Shown in pieces: positions 22,786 to 32,849 of a stretch of DNA of 64,000 nt. Numbering within the stretch: the first letter of the stretch is position 1; each line of letters begins with the position of its first letter. Source of the stretch: Sternotherus odoratus. Lineage: Eukaryota > Chordata > Testudines > Kinosternidae. The notes beneath the pieces were generated by a model. That model saw only the letters and a program-made list of their open reading frames with translations. It was not told the DNA's origin and searched no databases. The DNA lies in contig JAVMKO010000001.1 of assembly GCA_032164245.1 (NCBI GenBank), positions 76,381,892 through 76,445,891 of the forward strand, written 5' to 3'. The translations under genes and the position numbers were made by a program.

Positions 22786-22911
22786 GGCTCGCCGCTGCGT
22801 ACTCTGCGGGGCCTCCTTCGGGAGCTGCGCTACGTGAGCGCCCAGGCGGGCCGCCCCTACCGGGACACGGCGGCCTATCGGCACCTCAGGGAGGCCTTCC
22901 GCGCCCACCGG
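22774..22911 (+). CDS. FMC1: FMC1 exon 1 (mitochondrial ATP synthase assembly factor)
   Basis: FMC1 acts in mitochondria in assembly of the F1 sector of ATP synthase, with the ATPAF2/Atp12 chaperone in yeast. This exon encodes residues 1-46, starting MAALGSPLRTLRGLLRELRY and ending AFRAHR, closely matching the human protein, including GRPYRDTAAYR. The ATG at 22774-22776 sits in a YY1/Kozak context. The donor is GTACGG at 22912 in phase 0. With exon 2 the protein is 113 residues, the same as human. The L-x-x-L-x-R-x-x-R pattern fits the LYR-related family. The long frames overlapping this region in other frames are CpG-island shadows. Confidence 0.97.
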
Positions 22912-23345
22912 GTACGGGGCGGGACGCCGCAGGCCGAGCCACCCCCTCCCCCGCTACCGGCAACACCCCCGGGGCCCCGCCCCGCCCCCCGCGCGGCCGA
23001 GGAGCCGCCGGGCAGGACTCAGAGTCCATCCCCCCGCCCCCAGAAACCGCGAGCCGGGGCGGGGCGCTGCTCTCTGCTGCCCCCTGCGGCTGGAACCGGG
23101 CCGAGCTCCGGCCGCCGGGGCCGCACCCCGGGCCCTGGTTTGCCGGTTACCCGCCGAGCCGGGCGGGGCCTCCCGCCCGTTCGCCCCGCGCTGGTGACGT
23201 GGCGCGCGCGCGGCCAACCCCTGGGCGCCCGGGAGCCGGTTTACTTCCCGCCGCTCCCTGCGTGTCTCGGAGAGCGGGGGCCCTTCCGCTCGCCCGCCTG
23301 TCGGGGACGTGCTAAGCCTGTTGTCTGGCTTCCTCCTGGCTGCAG
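22912..23345 (+). other. FMC1: FMC1 intron (434 bp)
   Basis: A GC-rich intron between GTACGG and ctgCAG. The frame stays open through part of it by composition only. Confidence 0.9.
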
Positions 23346-23549
23346 GTCACCAGCGAGAAACTCTGCAGGGCCCAGCATGAGCTGCATTTCCAGGCCGCTA
23401 CTTATCTCTGTCTCCTGCGCAGTGTCCGTGAACACCTGGCGCTTCACCGAGCCTACCACGCCAGAGGAGAGCGCTCCACTGAGGAGGCTGCAGGCCTCGT
23501 GGGCCTTAAACTGCCTCAACAGCCAGGCGGGAAAGGCTGGGATCCATAG
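23346..23549 (+). CDS. FMC1: FMC1 exon 2 with stop
   Basis: It begins after ctgCAG and continues in phase 0 with VTSEKLCRAQHELHFQAATY, the conserved FMC1 core, then CLLRSVREHLALHR. It ends EEAAGLVGLKLPQQPGGKGW plus DP and TAG at 23547-23549. It encodes residues 47-113. The 3'UTR is short, with AATAAA at 23631-23636, about 80 bp after the stop. Confidence 0.97.
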   Translation, partial: VTSEKLCRAQHELHFQAATYLCLLRSVREHLALHRAYHARGERSTEEAAGLVGLKLPQQPGGKGWDP

Positions 23550-23655
23550 GAATGGAAGAGTTCCCTAGAACATTTGTCTCTCACAAGGACTTAAAAACAT
23601 TTGCTTTGTTACAATTCCTATTTATTGTTAAATAAAAGTCAGGTTTTTTTGAAAC
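23550..23655 (+). promoter_or_regulatory. FMC1: FMC1 3'UTR and poly(A) signal
   Basis: AATAAA at 23631-23636 followed by a T-rich stretch. Cleavage is expected near 23650-23655. Confidence 0.75.
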
Positions 23656-24299
23656 TTATTTCGTTTCTCTCCCTTAGGTTATTCTTAGGCTTTGATTCTC
23701 ACCTGAAGGAAACACAGTTTGCTTAGGAGGTGCTAGTTTCCAATGTGACAGACAAGGTCCAGGGAAACAGGGCAAAACTCTCTCCTGACATGACGGCTGA
23801 TTTGTCTCATTTTCTAGAAACTTTCCTGAATCTCTGGATAAGATTGTACTTGTCTAATGTTTCCTGGATCTTTCAAACAGTTATTTTCTAGCAGTCCTCT
23901 ATGTAGTAATTGTCCCTTTTAAGAGTGAAGTCACCTTGTAAGGAAAATACCAGAGGATTCCTAATAAGCACAAGATCTGTGCTTAATCAGAAAGATTTTA
24001 CTAGCAGCTACCCAATCATCAATTTTTACAGTGGCTGGCTTTTTATTTTTTTTTCAGCCAATAGAATTGGGTTTTCCCTAATGTCTTCATATGTTGTATA
24101 TCTGAAATCTTTTACTAAAGAGATCTGAGGGATACTTAAGTACACAGATTATGCATGTAAATATGGCTACTATTCTTTGCTTAGCATACATGCTAGAACA
24201 CTTCAAGGGGAAAAAACAGCCATGTGCCTTCCTCTTAGTCATTAAATCAAGGCCTTCAACCTTTCATGATTACCCAACTTCCCACAACTTTGGGGAAAA
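23656..24299. other. Intergenic, nothing recognised
   Basis: AT-rich sequence with no gene or clear repeat. Confidence 0.5.
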
Positions 24300-24699
24300 A
24301 ATCTATCCCCAACTGCCTACTTTGATGAAGGAAAGAAGGTATGAACTCCAGAGTTGTGGGGTCTTCATGCAGCCATCAGCTCCTCTGTTGATCTCAAGTA
24401 TAGACGTCAGAGGAAGAGAGGTGGCATCTCATAGAAAGGTCCCAAGCTATTTAGGGTTCGATAAGTCAAACTACTTGAAAGCCAAGAGGCAGCCAGTCAA
24501 TGTACCAGAGAACAGATGTAATGTACTCACGGAGCTATTTTATTTAATAAGTTAACTGCTGCATTCTGCTTTAGCTTCATCTTTCAAATGGATTTAAGGT
24601 AAAGCCTCATGCCAAGCTCATTGTGATAGTCTGATCTAGAGATGACAAATCACTCCAGCCAGATCTGAATATATGAGGAATAGTGCAATCTCTATTGCA
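24300..24699 (+). mobile_element. Old LINE-like fossil interrupted by CR1 (left part)
   Basis: Phrases such as gccaagaggcagccagtcaatg, ctgctgcattctgc and tgtgatagtctgatctagag resemble a widely dispersed ancient LINE 3' region. A matching continuation (aaggagcactcctggttgct) appears after the CR1, at about 26421-26500. The family name is uncertain. Confidence 0.4.
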
Positions 24700-26206
24700 G
24701 AGAGAGGTTCTGGAACTCATTGATAAACTTAACTGTAACAAGTCACCGGGACCAGATGGCATTCACCCAAGAGTTCTGAAAGAACTCAAATGTGAAATTG
24801 CGGCACTATTAACGAGGGTTTGTAACCTATCCTTTAAATCGGCTACTGTGCCCAGTGACTGGAAGATAGCTAATGTAACGCCAATATTTAAAAAGGGCTC
24901 TAGAGGTGATCCTGGCAATTACAGACCAGTCAGTCTAACGTCCGTACCGGGAAAATTAGTTGAAACAATAGTAAAGAATAAAATTGTCAGACACATAGAA
25001 GAGCATAAATTGTTGGGCAAAAGTCAACATGGTTTCTGCAAAGGGAAATCGTGTCTTACTAATCTATTAGAGTTCTTTGAAGGGGTCAGCAAACATGTGG
25101 ACAAGGGGGATCCGGTGGACATAGTGTACTTAGATTTCCAGAAAGCCTTTGACAAGGTCCCTCACCAAAGGCTCTTACGTAAATTAAGCTGCCATGGGAT
25201 AAGAGGGAAGATCTTCTCATGGATTGAAAACTGGTTAAAAGACAGGGAACAAAGGGTAGGAATAAATGGAACTTTTTCAGAATGGAGAGGGGTAACTAGT
25301 GGTGTTCCCCAAGGGTCAGTCCTGGGACCGATCCTATTCAACTTATTTATAAATGATTTGGAGGAAGGGGTAAACAGTGATGTGGCAAAGTTTGCAGATG
25401 ATACTAAACTGCTCAAAGTAGTAAAGACCAAAGCAGACTGTGAAGAACTTCAAAAAGATCTCACTAAACTAAGTGATTGGGCAACAAAATGGCAAATGAA
25501 ATTTAATGTGGATAAATGTAAAGTAATGCACATTGGAAAAAATAACCCCAACTATACATACAATATGATGGGGGCTAATTTAGCTACAACCAATCAGGAA
25601 AAAGACCTGGGAGTCATTGTGGATAGTTCTCTGAAGGCATCCACGCAGTGTGCAGCGGCAGTCAAAAAAGCAAACAGGATGTTAGGAATCATTAAAAAAG
25701 GGATAGAGAATAAGTCGGAGAATATCTTATTGCCCTTGTACAAATCCATGGTGCGCCCACATCTTGAATACTGTGTACAAATGTGGTCTCCTCATCTCAA
25801 AAAGGATATACTGGCACTAGAAAAGGTTCAGAGAAGGGCAACTAAAATGATTAGGGGTTTGGAACGGGTCCCATATGAAGAGAGATTAAAGAGGCTAGGA
25901 CTTTTTAGCTTGGAAAAGAGGAGACTAAGGGGGGATATGATAGAGGTATATAAAATTATGAGTGGTGTGGAGGAAGTAAATAAGGAAAAGTTATTTACTT
26001 GTTCCCAAAATAGAAGAACTAGGGGCCACTCAATGAAATTGGCGTGCAGCAGGTTTAAAACAAATAAAAGGAAGTTCTTCTTCACACAGCGCACAGTCAA
26101 CCTGTGGAACTCCTTACCTGAGGAGGCTGTGAAGGCTAGGACTATAACAGGGTTTAAAAGAGAGCTGGATAAATTCATGGAGGCTAAGTCCATAAATGGC
26201 TATTAG
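24683..26206 (+). CDS. CR1 ORF2 fragment: reverse transcriptase plus C-terminal region
   Basis: An uninterrupted 507-codon frame of a CR1-clade non-LTR retrotransposon, not a host gene. The reverse-transcriptase motifs are in order: SPGPDG at residues 21-26, the RGDPGNYRPVSLTS block near 74-87, YLDFQKAFD at 149-157 (catalytic D151), GVPQGSVLGP at 207-216, FADD at 237-240 (catalytic D239, D240), and the KDLGVIVDSS motif downstream. A CR1-type C-terminal region follows (LEYCVQMWSPHLKKD, then RRATKMIRGLERVPYEER). The endonuclease and ORF1 are missing because of 5' truncation; homology begins near 24700, so the first codons are flanking sequence. The stop is TAG at 26204-26206. Confidence 0.93.
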   Translation: MQSLLQREVLELIDKLNCNKSPGPDGIHPRVLKELKCEIAALLTRVCNLSFKSATVPSDWKIANVTPIFKKGSRGDPGNYRPVSLTSVPGKLVETIVKNKIVRHIEEHKLLGKSQHGFCKGKSCLTNLLEFFEGVSKHVDKGDPVDIVYLDFQKAFDKVPHQRLLRKLSCHGIRGKIFSWIENWLKDREQRVGINGTFSEWRGVTSGVPQGSVLGPILFNLFINDLEEGVNSDVAKFADDTKLLKVVKTKADCEELQKDLTKLSDWATKWQMKFNVDKCKVMHIGKNNPNYTYNMMGANLATTNQEKDLGVIVDSSLKASTQCAAAVKKANRMLGIIKKGIENKSENILLPLYKSMVRPHLEYCVQMWSPHLKKDILALEKVQRRATKMIRGLERVPYEERLKRLGLFSLEKRRLRGDMIEVYKIMSGVEEVNKEKLFTCSQNRRTRGHSMKLACSRFKTNKRKFFFTQRTVNLWNSLPEEAVKARTITGFKRELDKFMEAKSINGY

Positions 26207-26420
26207 CCGGGATGGGTAATGAATGGTGTCCCTAGCCTCTGTCTGTCAGAGGGGGGTGATGGATGGCAGGAGAGAGATCGCTCGATCATACCTGTTAGGT
26301 TCACTCACTCCGGGGCACCTGGCATTGGCCACTGTCGGTAGACAGGATGCTGGGCTAGATGGACCTTTGGTCTGACCCAGTATGGCCGTTCTTATGTTCT
26401 TATGTTATGTTCTTATGTTC
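24700..26420 (+). mobile_element. CR1 LINE, 5'-truncated, young
   Basis: A 1.7 kb insertion comprising the C-terminal two-thirds of ORF2, a 3'UTR (gatgctgggctagatggacc, tctgacccagtatggc) and the diagnostic terminal repeat ttcttatg. It lacks frameshifts and stops over about 500 codons, so it is recent. It lies between FMC1 and LUC7L2 on the same strand as both. Confidence 0.95.
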
Positions 26421-27041
26421 TCTAGGCCAAATGCACATGGGAAGGAGCACTCCTGGTTGCTTCTGACTATGAAAACAGGTGAGAGTTTAGCCATCTTCAC
26501 CCCCACCCCTGCCCGCTTCAAACCTATAGGTTCCAGTGTTTGGGAGGGTTCAAGCATCATTGGAGCCAAACTAACTCCTCAAGATGTATTCATCTGCCCA
26601 GCATAATCATTTGGATTTTATCAGGACTGCTATAGGCTGTTAAAAGCCAAGACTGATATATGCTGGGAATTGAAATGAGTAACGTGATTGACTTCCACGG
26701 CACTATTAAGTGCTCCTCACATCTCGGTCTAGTGTACATGTTGAAAGGTAGCTGTACTATGTGCATCTTCCTTGTCTGATTCAAAAGCTTGTTGACACAT
26801 GTAAAGTTACCAAACAACAATGTAAATTAGTTTGAGACAAACTGATGATGCTTCATAGAGAGAATGGTAGAAAAGCAGAATGTGTTGAGGCTATTAACTA
26901 GCATTACGCACTGGCTCCCTGGACTAACCATCTTTTCCTTTCCAGCACCTCTCAACCTAGTTTTTCCTCTCCGGTAAAGGGGAAGGGGGGTGTCTATATA
27001 AATCTTGAAGCCCTCCATACACAAACATAAATATACATATA
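26421..27041. other. Rest of old LINE fossil, then unassigned intergenic sequence
   Basis: About 26421-26600 looks like the continuation of the fossil split by the CR1. 26600-27041 contains no gene or clear repeat. Confidence 0.4.
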
Positions 27042-27539
27042 CCAGTGTAAAAGCCCGTGGACACGGGCCAACAGTAACACCCCCTCCTCAGCCCCCCCAC
27101 TCCAAGCCCCCCCTCTCCAAGCGTGCCCCCCGCTCCAAGGCCCCCCTGCTCGTTCAGCCTCCCCTTCCCCCCGGCCCCCCCGCTCGTTCAGCCTCCCCTC
27201 CCCCCCCCACTTGTTCAGCCCCCCTTCCACCCACTCCAAGCCCCTGGCTAGGCTGGGCGCAGCTGGCCGTGCCGTGCCTGGGTGCCTCCGCCCCACCGGC
27301 CCAGCGCCCCGCCCGGCCAGAGCCCCCTGCCTGTGCCTATTGCGCCCAGCCACCCTCCTGCCCATGGCCCCTGATCTAGACCCTGCTTCCCTCTCAGCGG
27401 TGTACGTGCGGCGGCCATGTTGTGCTGCCGAACCACACCTCCCAGCATGCTACACCTCCCAGCATGCCGTTCGTCTAGGGCCGTCTCTACTGCGCATGAC
27501 GGCTTCACACACACTTTTCTAGTCTTTTATTATATAGGA
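27042..27539 (-). mobile_element. Helitron, non-autonomous (498 bp, minus strand)
   Basis: On the minus strand it begins TCCTATATAATAAAAG preceded by A, and ends with a hairpin (7-bp arms GCCCGTG/CACGGGC at 27053-27059 and 27062-27068) followed by TTTTACACTGG and a T. This is the Helitron pattern A|TC ... hairpin ... CTRR|T with no target duplication. The interior is C-rich, and near its 5' end carries a duplicated ZNF143-like motif (27432-27467). There is no Rep/helicase frame. The copy at 51034-51871 shares both ends. Confidence 0.87.
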
Positions 27540-27540
27540 T

Positions 27541-27765
27541 GTTTAAGATTACCAGCTGTGTTAGTCTGTAGCCATAAATAAGACGAGGAAGACTTTGGAG
27601 CACCTTAGAGACTAACCAGTTTATTTCAGCATAAGCTTTCGTGGGGTATAGTCCACTTCATCAGATGCTATAAGTGGTCTATAGCCCACGAAAGCTTATG
27701 CTGAAATAAACTGGTTAGTCTTTAAGGTGGTACAAAGTCTTCCTTGTCTTATTTATAAATATACA
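27541..27765. mobile_element. Tail-to-tail inverted pair of SINEs
   Basis: A plus-oriented copy (gctgtgttagtctgtagcc, then ctttcgtgggg, to about 27670) is followed directly by a 5'-truncated inverted copy (agcccacgaaagcttatgct to about 27760). The arms pair over roughly 90 nt. Same family as the SINEs at 28257, 34833 and 36806. It starts immediately beside the Helitron 5' end. Confidence 0.75.
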
Positions 27766-28243
27766 TGTTATTCCCAGCTTCACTTCCCCATTGTTATAGT
27801 GATTACCCTCTCTCCAGGAGGGGAGATTTCCCTTCCTAACTTGAAGTTGGTTATTTCTGAGAAATGAAAGGGGGGAAAGTATGTTGCAACTCAAACTTGT
27901 ATCAAGAACTTGAAATCTATAGCGTTAAATCTGTTTTTTATTTTACATTTTGGTTCAATGCTAGCCATGTGTAAAACTATTATAATGTGTTCCTGAACAT
28001 AGAGGAGTCTTTGGCTCTCTTGGGACTTTTAGAACCAGTGGCTCTTCTGGGACACTAGATGGCAACATTGTTCTAGGGATTGGATAACTGGGAGGTTTGA
28101 GTTTGGATGGATAGCCATTCCAGTTATCTTTGTTTCATACTGGAGGTCTCTGGTTTGAGCTAATTTCAAGAGCTCTCATATCATTGCTCTGAAAATGTAA
28201 GAAGCAAGTCCCTTTGTCTTGCCAGTTACACCTACAGGAACCT
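27766..28243. other. Intergenic, nothing recognised
   Basis: Mixed AT-rich sequence without gene or clear repeat. Confidence 0.5.
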
Positions 28244-28398
28244 CACTTTTAGGGGACCAGAGAGATAGCCATGTTAGTCTGGATCTTCAGAAGCGACAAA
28301 GAGTCCTGTGGAACCTTAAACACCAACAAAAGTATTGAAGCATAAGTTTTCGTGGACTAATACCCACTTCATCGGATGATTTTTCCACTTTTAGGGGA
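28244..28398 (+). mobile_element. SINE with 13-bp target-site duplication
   Basis: The SINE body (28257-28385) contains agagatagccatgttagtct, gtcctgtgg and ttttcgtggac-type blocks and ends with a short gatgatttttc tail. It is flanked by identical 13-bp copies of CACTTTTAGGGGA (28244-28256 and 28386-28398). A duplication of this length indicates LINE-machinery integration, identifying the family as a SINE rather than a DNA transposon. The head (tagccatgttag) resembles a tRNA-type A box. Confidence 0.87.
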
Positions 28399-29431
28399 GG
28401 GGTTTCTGTTATTACAGTCCTCTTTCTACCTGCACTGCCAAAATTTCCTTCTGCATTTTAACATGCTTTCTCTCTCTGAACTTACCCTGATATGAGAAGG
28501 GGAACCTTAAGGTGATATTTGATTCCATCGAAACAAAGGAGCTCAGCAGGAAAAAATAGTAACTTGTAAAAAAAAAATTTGCTCAGGCATACATTGTTGC
28601 AGGTGCTTTGACACACTAGGCAATTTACACTCACCCCACACGGTTTCATTCAAGTCTACTTTATTGGCATTAAAGTTATACAAATATTGCCACACTGTAA
28701 AAGGCAAAAAAATAATGTCTCTACCAGACATGGGTGCATTAGTCTATAAGCTGGACAACTTTTTGGTACCAGAGGGTGGGCAAAATCCCATTTTATTTTT
28801 TTTAAGGTCCATGCATACACATTACAAAAATAGGTGGTTGACCTTCATGCATGGTAGTTTTAAGATGGAATTGTATAGTTTCCAAGGAAATAATGCATGT
28901 TAGAATAGACACTGGGTAAAAAATGGGCTATATTTTGACTAAAAATGAATACACCTTCACTCAACCTTGGGTAATTTATTTTCGTTAAAATAATGAAAAC
29001 TATGCCTTGTTGTCAGCAACCATCACCACTAACCATGGGAGAGCACACCATGCTTCATGTGAAAACATATGATTCTACAGACATTAAAATCATTATTTTT
29101 CAACTTACATCTTAGGTCAGTACTTTATACAATTACCTACAAACTGATGTTATGTATTTTTCCTCTGTTTGCTTTCAATTTGACTGTTTCAATGCAGCTG
29201 TGGTTCCTGAATGAACAATGGAATCTGATTTAGAAATTCCCAGAAAGGGTCTACAAACAGAGCAAAGGTCTAGAAACATGAGCGATATGTGATGTAGATG
29301 CTCTTTTCACAGAGCTGACCAAACCAAGAGACTTGGAATCATGGACAAATCTTTGAAGAGTCATAGAAATCCAAAAATGTGTTACCATTATGCAATATAA
29401 TGACACCAATGAAGTATCTAATGTTTTTTTA
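28399..29431. other. Intergenic, nothing recognised
   Basis: AT-rich, no gene, RNA or clear repeat. Confidence 0.5.
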
Positions 29432-29987
29432 CCATCTGTGATAGGGTGTACAAACCCACACTGAGCAACAAGGGCTTAAGGGCTCATTTTAGGCTCAGCC
29501 AATCCTGCCTCTCACACCTGCAGCAAATGCTCCATGTGCTGAAGGAATTAAAAGGCAGTGAATTAGCTCAGTTGGGGGGCAGTGCTGAAGGTGAGCAGAG
29601 AAGAGCGAAACCTAAAGACCCTGACACAGCTGCCCAAAAGGACCCACTGAGAGGGAAGGAGGAGACTCCTCAGAGACAAGCAGAGAAGGAACTATCCTGT
29701 AGCCCTAGACAATAATGACTCCCTCTTACTTCTTTTTTATTTGGATTTTCCCACCAGGGAAGGCCTTGGACTGAGATGACTCCAGGTGGGGAGATGAGAA
29801 GAGGCCAAGGGAGAACAGCCTTAAGTAGTCTTGGTTGCCAGGTTACTGGTAGCCCGAATGGTCTTGGGTTGGAGCTTCATGGGGACTGGGCTCCCCTCCC
29901 CACAACCCCGTTGGCAATCCAGGTTGTGGCTGTGACCACTAGGCCACGCTTCCCAACCAGACCTTGAGTGGAGACCATTACACCATC
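29432..29987 (+). mobile_element. Solo LTR with 5-bp TSD
   Basis: The LTR 29437-29982 (546 bp) starts TGTGATAGGGTG and ends ATTACA, with imperfect inverted termini. Identical CCATC duplications lie at 29432-29436 and 29983-29987. It shares its first 12 bases with the LTR at 7152. The 89-codon frame inside (29446-29715) is not a gene. Confidence 0.83.
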
Positions 29988-30803
29988 TCAATTGTAGAAA
30001 GATCACACACAAAAGAAAACTTTGCAACAGCTTGAAAAACAGGCAGAACCTTGCAATGACAGTAAAGAAATTGGGCATGAATTGTACAAATCAATAAGGG
30101 GAATGGGCTCATCATCCACTAGAGTGTATACAACAAGTCTATCTATTCTGTGACAAAGTACCCATGTATGTGAAAGGGACCAAGTTCGAAGAGCCACTGT
30201 GTCTAGGTCAGATAGGAATGTGTGGAAAAGAGCAAAATAGATGGACAGAAAGATATTGGCTGTTCCATTAAGAGAGCTGGTAGCAGAGGCACACTAACAT
30301 GATCTTGTTATAGAGCCTACACAAGACCAACAGAAAAGCACAAGTGTCATTAAGATGCAGATGATAGCATATACTCTAGGAAAGAAAAAGCAATATATCA
30401 TAGGTTATTCAGGTATATCCACACTGATTTATTTTAAAAGCCTTGTTTTGTATCAACAGTGAATCTCACACAGAAATTTGTGGCAAATATGAGCTATCTT
30501 GATATTAAAAAAATAATCAAGCCACAAACAAAGAAACCCATTCGGAGAAAGATATAAGCAGACTTCAGTAACAGCCTGGATATTATATCAGATAATCACA
30601 AACTTGTGGTAATACCAAACAACCTGTCTAAGGCAATATTAGATTCTCCTTGATGAATAATGGCCTCTGAGCTGGATTCACTTTTCTCAGAAAAGCCTGA
30701 TGAGGTCTTGAAGCCATGTACCATTAACAGATGACTGGATCTGAAGAAATCCAACACTGAACAACTGTAGCCTCCACTGTCAGTGTAGGATGTGAGAAGA
30801 TTT
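29988..30803. other. Intergenic, nothing recognised
   Basis: AT-rich sequence without recognisable features. Confidence 0.5.
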
Positions 30804-31258
30804 TGTAACGGTATGCATATAGGGAACACGCTCTTGCGCTAGACACCAGGGAAAGGTTACTCCTGGTCAAGGTAACATTGCATACCAGCATTATCTATTG
30901 TATACCAGAGTTCTGCAGCTGCTAACTGCCTGCTAGGACTGTATACCAGAGTCCTCCAGCTTCTAACTGCCTGCTAGGATTGTGTGATACTAATGAAGCA
31001 AACCAAGTTATTAGCTATTCATGAGGTATGCATGAGATGTAAATGTGCATGAGTATTTCTGTGTCAGCATGCCCCTGCATAATGGGCTTCACCCTGAGCA
31101 TTGCTCCGATGCATCGGGCTTTTCCCGTCTCGCAGTGGCAGCAACGAAGGGAGCCCCCGTTGCGGGTGTGTCACTCTCTGCCTTCAATAAACTCACCACT
31201 TTTATTCAGCAGCTATGTGTGTGCCTCATTTCTACGGGACTCTGTGTACCCTGCAACA
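30804..31258 (+). mobile_element. Endogenous-retrovirus-type LTR
   Basis: It starts TGTAACGG and ends GCAACA (455 bp). There is a poly(A) signal in cttcaataaactc near 31184. The U3-like part has a 41-bp tandem duplication (30900-30940 and 30941-30981) built on gtataccagag and ctaactgcctgctagga. I see no matching target duplication, so ends may be eroded. No viral genes are present. Confidence 0.6.
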
Positions 31259-31459
31259 GCCTGATAATGATTACACCCGAATACCAAAATCTCACAGACT
31301 TCCTCAAAATTTGTTAACAGGGAACACAAATGAAAATATACCATCCTCACAAATTCAAAGATTGATACAGTCCTTTCCCCAAGATATTTTATATGCCAAG
31401 ATTTTATATACTGGAGGTCTGCTGAAACTTGCCAAGCATTTGGGCAGTGAAATCCCTTG

Positions 31460-31730
31460 TGATGGGTTGGGTCACAGAGATCCCCTTGGGACTGTCACCT
31501 GATGTGCTGAGACTACCTCTGAACCCATTTTCCCTGCCAGCTTGGGACTTCAGAACCCTCTCCTGTTGAGTCAGACACGCCAGTCTGCTCCAACACAGAC
31601 CCAGTGTCCGAACCACATGCCCCAAAGCTGCAGACTTCACAGAAAAGAGCTTAGGAAGTGCTTCTGTTTCCAGCACCCAGACACCCAACTCCCAATGGGA
31701 TCCAAACCTCAAATAAACCCTCAATTTTAT
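31460..31730 (+). mobile_element. LTR-like repeat, copy 1 (diverged)
   Basis: Begins near tgtgatgggttgggtcacag and ends near caaacctcaaataaa. It contains gagtcagacacgccagtctg and acacagacccag, phrases repeated in the copy at 31886-32185. Probably an old endogenous retroelement LTR; no coding sequence. Confidence 0.5.
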
Positions 31731-31885
31731 GATTTTCCTGCCTCTATTTCCCTTACCCAAAATAAGCAAACAGAAAATAACAAACCAGTAACCACTTTGT
31801 CTGTTCTCCAGCCACCACACTCAAAACTCACTTAAAATCACTACCAGTGTCTTAAAGCAATTGGCTGTCTGCAGAGCCTGCCGAC

Positions 31886-32185
31886 TACACCACCGTGACA
31901 GGTTCTTACAGAAACTCCCTCAAGACTGACACTAGATGTGCTGGGATACCACTGGGAACAAACCCCCTGCCAGGGAAGGCTGACCTCCACTCCTGTCTTG
32001 CTGAGTGAGACACTCCAGTCAGCTTCAGCACAGACCCAGAGGGTGAGCCACATCCCCCTGCATTTCACTGAAACTGAGATCTACTCAACTCGGGGGCTTC
32101 CTTTCCCAGCACCTAGTATTCAGTCTTTCTGGAAGCCTAACCCCCAAATAAATCTGTTTTACACTGTATAAAGCTTATACTACTT
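31886..32185 (+). mobile_element. LTR-like repeat, copy 2 (diverged)
   Basis: Same order of blocks as 31460-31730: gatgtgctggg, gagtgagacactccagtcag, acacagacccag, cccccaaataaatctgtttt. Same orientation, about 150 bp apart, and clearly diverged, so either two insertions or the remains of one old element. Confidence 0.5.
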
Positions 32186-32849
32186 TGTAATCTGTATAAA
32201 GCTTTATATCTTTGGCATATGATAACATCAACTGGCTTAAGGAGGTATTCAGTGCAGGGACATCTCTGAATAATTGGTATTGCAGTGCAGCCTCAGATAC
32301 TGACTGTTAAGAGAATTCAAGAAGCCTCCCCATGCAGAGAAAGTAAATTGAGTCTTTCCAATGTTTGTATTATTGTGGGCTTGATATGTCACTTGCCAAT
32401 GTAGTTATGGCAGAACATATAAAAAACATTAGTAGCATGGAAAACGCATCAAAAACACGAAAAGAACCATTTCTATTACATCATGTAGTATTTAGATGTT
32501 AGTTGTTTAATTATTTTGTAGATTTAGATTTGAAGTTAATGTCCTTAACCTGATATCAAAATGCAAGTGTGTGATTATATTTTACTCAATACATTCATTA
32601 GCAAACAGTGTGTTTCCTTTCATTGAAGTCCTTATACAACAACAATCTGCATATTAGGAATAGTTTCAAAAACGGAGGCTAACCAAAACCAACCACCAGG
32701 CTCAGTTCTACTCTGCAAGAAAGTCCACCATGACTTGGCACAGATCAATTCACAATAGTCCAATGGACTAGTAACAATAGTTACCAATGGACTAGTCAGT
32801 GTTTCGGTTTAGCTCAGACTACACCACGCGTGGTCGAGCGGCTCAGGCG
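32186..32849. other. Intergenic, nothing recognised
   Basis: AT-rich sequence before the LUC7L2 CpG island. No gene seen. Confidence 0.5.

Larger units (their letters stand above)
21960..23340. promoter_or_regulatory. FMC1: CpG island at FMC1
   Basis: Dense CpG and GC-rich sequence covers the FMC1 upstream region, exon 1 and the short intron. Composition drops on both sides. No second gene is recognised in 21960-22680. Confidence 0.7.

Noticed and set aside
22674..23315. 213-codon plus-strand frame over FMC1
   Set aside because: Different frame from FMC1 and composition-driven in the CpG island; the true exon 1 frame starts at 22774.
22912..23345. Continuous frame from FMC1 exon 1 through the intron
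   Set aside because: GTACGG donor and ctgCAG acceptor restore the conserved 113-residue FMC1; the intronic Pro/Arg translation is unlike the family.
29446..29715. 89-codon frame, Gln/Glu/Lys-rich
   Set aside because: Entirely inside a solo LTR with a 5-bp target duplication.
31404..31835. Overlapping frames of 138 and 97 codons
   Set aside because: They overlap diverged LTR-like repeats, on opposite strands, with no domain.
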